5,834 nt of DNA from positions 1 to 5,834 of the forward strand of contig DFZN01000010.1 of assembly GCA_002382735.1 (NCBI GenBank), written 5' to 3'. The notes under the pieces were generated by a model, which was given only the letters and a program-made list of their open reading frames with translations, did not search any database and was not told where the DNA came from. Shown here piece by piece: positions 5,296 through 5,834 of this stretch. Position 1 is the stretch's first letter. Each line of letters begins with the position of its first letter. Origin of the DNA: a bacterium UBP11_UBA4055. Lineage in GTDB: Bacteria > UBA4055. The translations under genes were made by a program, and so were the position numbers.

Positions 5296-5834
5296 GTGAA
5301 GAAAGAAAATTTAACAATATTAGGTTCGACAGGCTCGATCGGTGTGAACGCGCTTAAAGCCGCGTACAATTTGAAAGACAGATTCTCTATCAAATACATA
5401 TCGGGATTTAACAATATTGAGCTTTTAGCGGATCAGGTAAAGAAATATAAACCTGAATTCGTTATAGCTTCAGATAAAAATTATTCAAAACTGACCAAAC
5501 TGCTTTCCGGAAGAAAAACTAAGGTACTTTCAGGCGAAGAGGGGCTTAAACAGGCATGTCAGGACAGCGGTGTCGATACGGTCGTAAATGCGATCGTAGG
5601 ATCATTCGGGCTCAAACCTTCGGTTTACACCGCTGAAAAAGGCAAAAAATTATGCCTGGCCAATAAAGAATCGCTTGTCATGGCCGGAGCTTATCTAAAA
5701 AAACTCCTCAGGAAAACCGGCGCCCGTATAATCCCGATAGACTCAGAGCATTCTGCAATGCTTCAGTCCCTTAACGGTGAGAACAGGAAAAACCTTGAGA
5801 AAATAATCCTTACAGCCTCAGGCGGGCCATTCAG
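5296..5834 (+). CDS. dxr: 1-deoxy-D-xylulose 5-phosphate reductoisomerase, N-terminal part
   Basis: First 179 codons of Dxr (IspC), cut by the right edge; the family is about 380-400 residues. The enzyme converts DXP to 2-C-methyl-D-erythritol 4-phosphate with NADPH and a divalent metal, the committed step of the MEP isoprenoid pathway, in the cytosol. Seen: the NADPH-binding GSTGSIG at 10-16, VVNAIVGSFGL at 96-106, LANKESLV at 121-128, the metal-binding IDSEHSA at 148-154 with D149 and E151, and the substrate-contacting TASGGPF at 173-179. The third metal ligand and the C-terminal domain lie outside. The start is chosen at GTG 5296 for Shine-Dalgarno spacing; ATG 5287 in the same frame would add three residues (MGK). 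It has its own promoter 88 nt or less after the preceding gene. The organism therefore makes isoprenoids, including the undecaprenyl lipid carrier, by the MEP route. Confidence 0.96.
   Translation, partial: MKKENLTILGSTGSIGVNALKAAYNLKDRFSIKYISGFNNIELLADQVKKYKPEFVIASDKNYSKLTKLLSGRKTKVLSGEEGLKQACQDSGVDTVVNAIVGSFGLKPSVYTAEKGKKLCLANKESLVMAGAYLKKLLRKTGARIIPIDSEHSAMLQSLNGENRKNLEKIILTASGGPF

Overview
The window looks like ordinary chromosomal DNA from a Gram-negative (double-membrane) bacterium of moderate GC content. Two consecutive genes encode secreted proteins that look like outer-membrane beta-barrels ending in phenylalanine. One of them, a helix-hairpin-helix domain joined to a long barrel-like region, resembles proteins I associate with Bacteroidetes and related FCB-superphylum lineages. 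That placement is an inference from style and architecture; no rRNA or other decisive marker is present. Shine-Dalgarno sites are in use in front of several genes, and three or four promoter-like sites share a TATATT-type -10 box with a 17-nt spacer.

Layout. Positions 1-727 (minus strand) hold the N-terminal 242 codons of hemW, a radical-SAM heme chaperone, running off the left edge. It is divergent from a plus-strand gene of unknown function (836-1366) across a 108-nt intergenic region that seems to carry both promoters. Next is a compact stable-RNA unit: a near-consensus promoter (1367-1395), two serine tRNAs (UGA anticodon at 1428-1511, GCU anticodon at 1523-1613) and a strong intrinsic terminator starting one base after the second tRNA. 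Then come three plus-strand genes that overlap end to end: a XerC/D-type tyrosine recombinase with a complete catalytic set (1728-2627), a small outer-membrane-barrel-like protein (2627-3406) and a 603-residue HhH plus barrel-like protein (3396-5207). A separate promoter (5240-5268) drives dxr, the MEP-pathway reductoisomerase, of which the first 179 codons are visible before the right edge.

How the genes relate. HemW, the serine tRNAs, Xer and Dxr are housekeeping functions without an obvious shared pathway. The notable unit is the xer-barrel-HhH/barrel cluster: overlaps of 1 and 11 nt make translational coupling likely. A DNA recombinase is thereby tied to an exported protein with a ComEA-like nucleic-acid-binding motif attached to a probable barrel. 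A role in handling DNA at the cell surface is a reasonable hypothesis, but nothing in the sequence proves it. I see no CRISPR array, insertion sequence, attachment-site repeat or phage gene.
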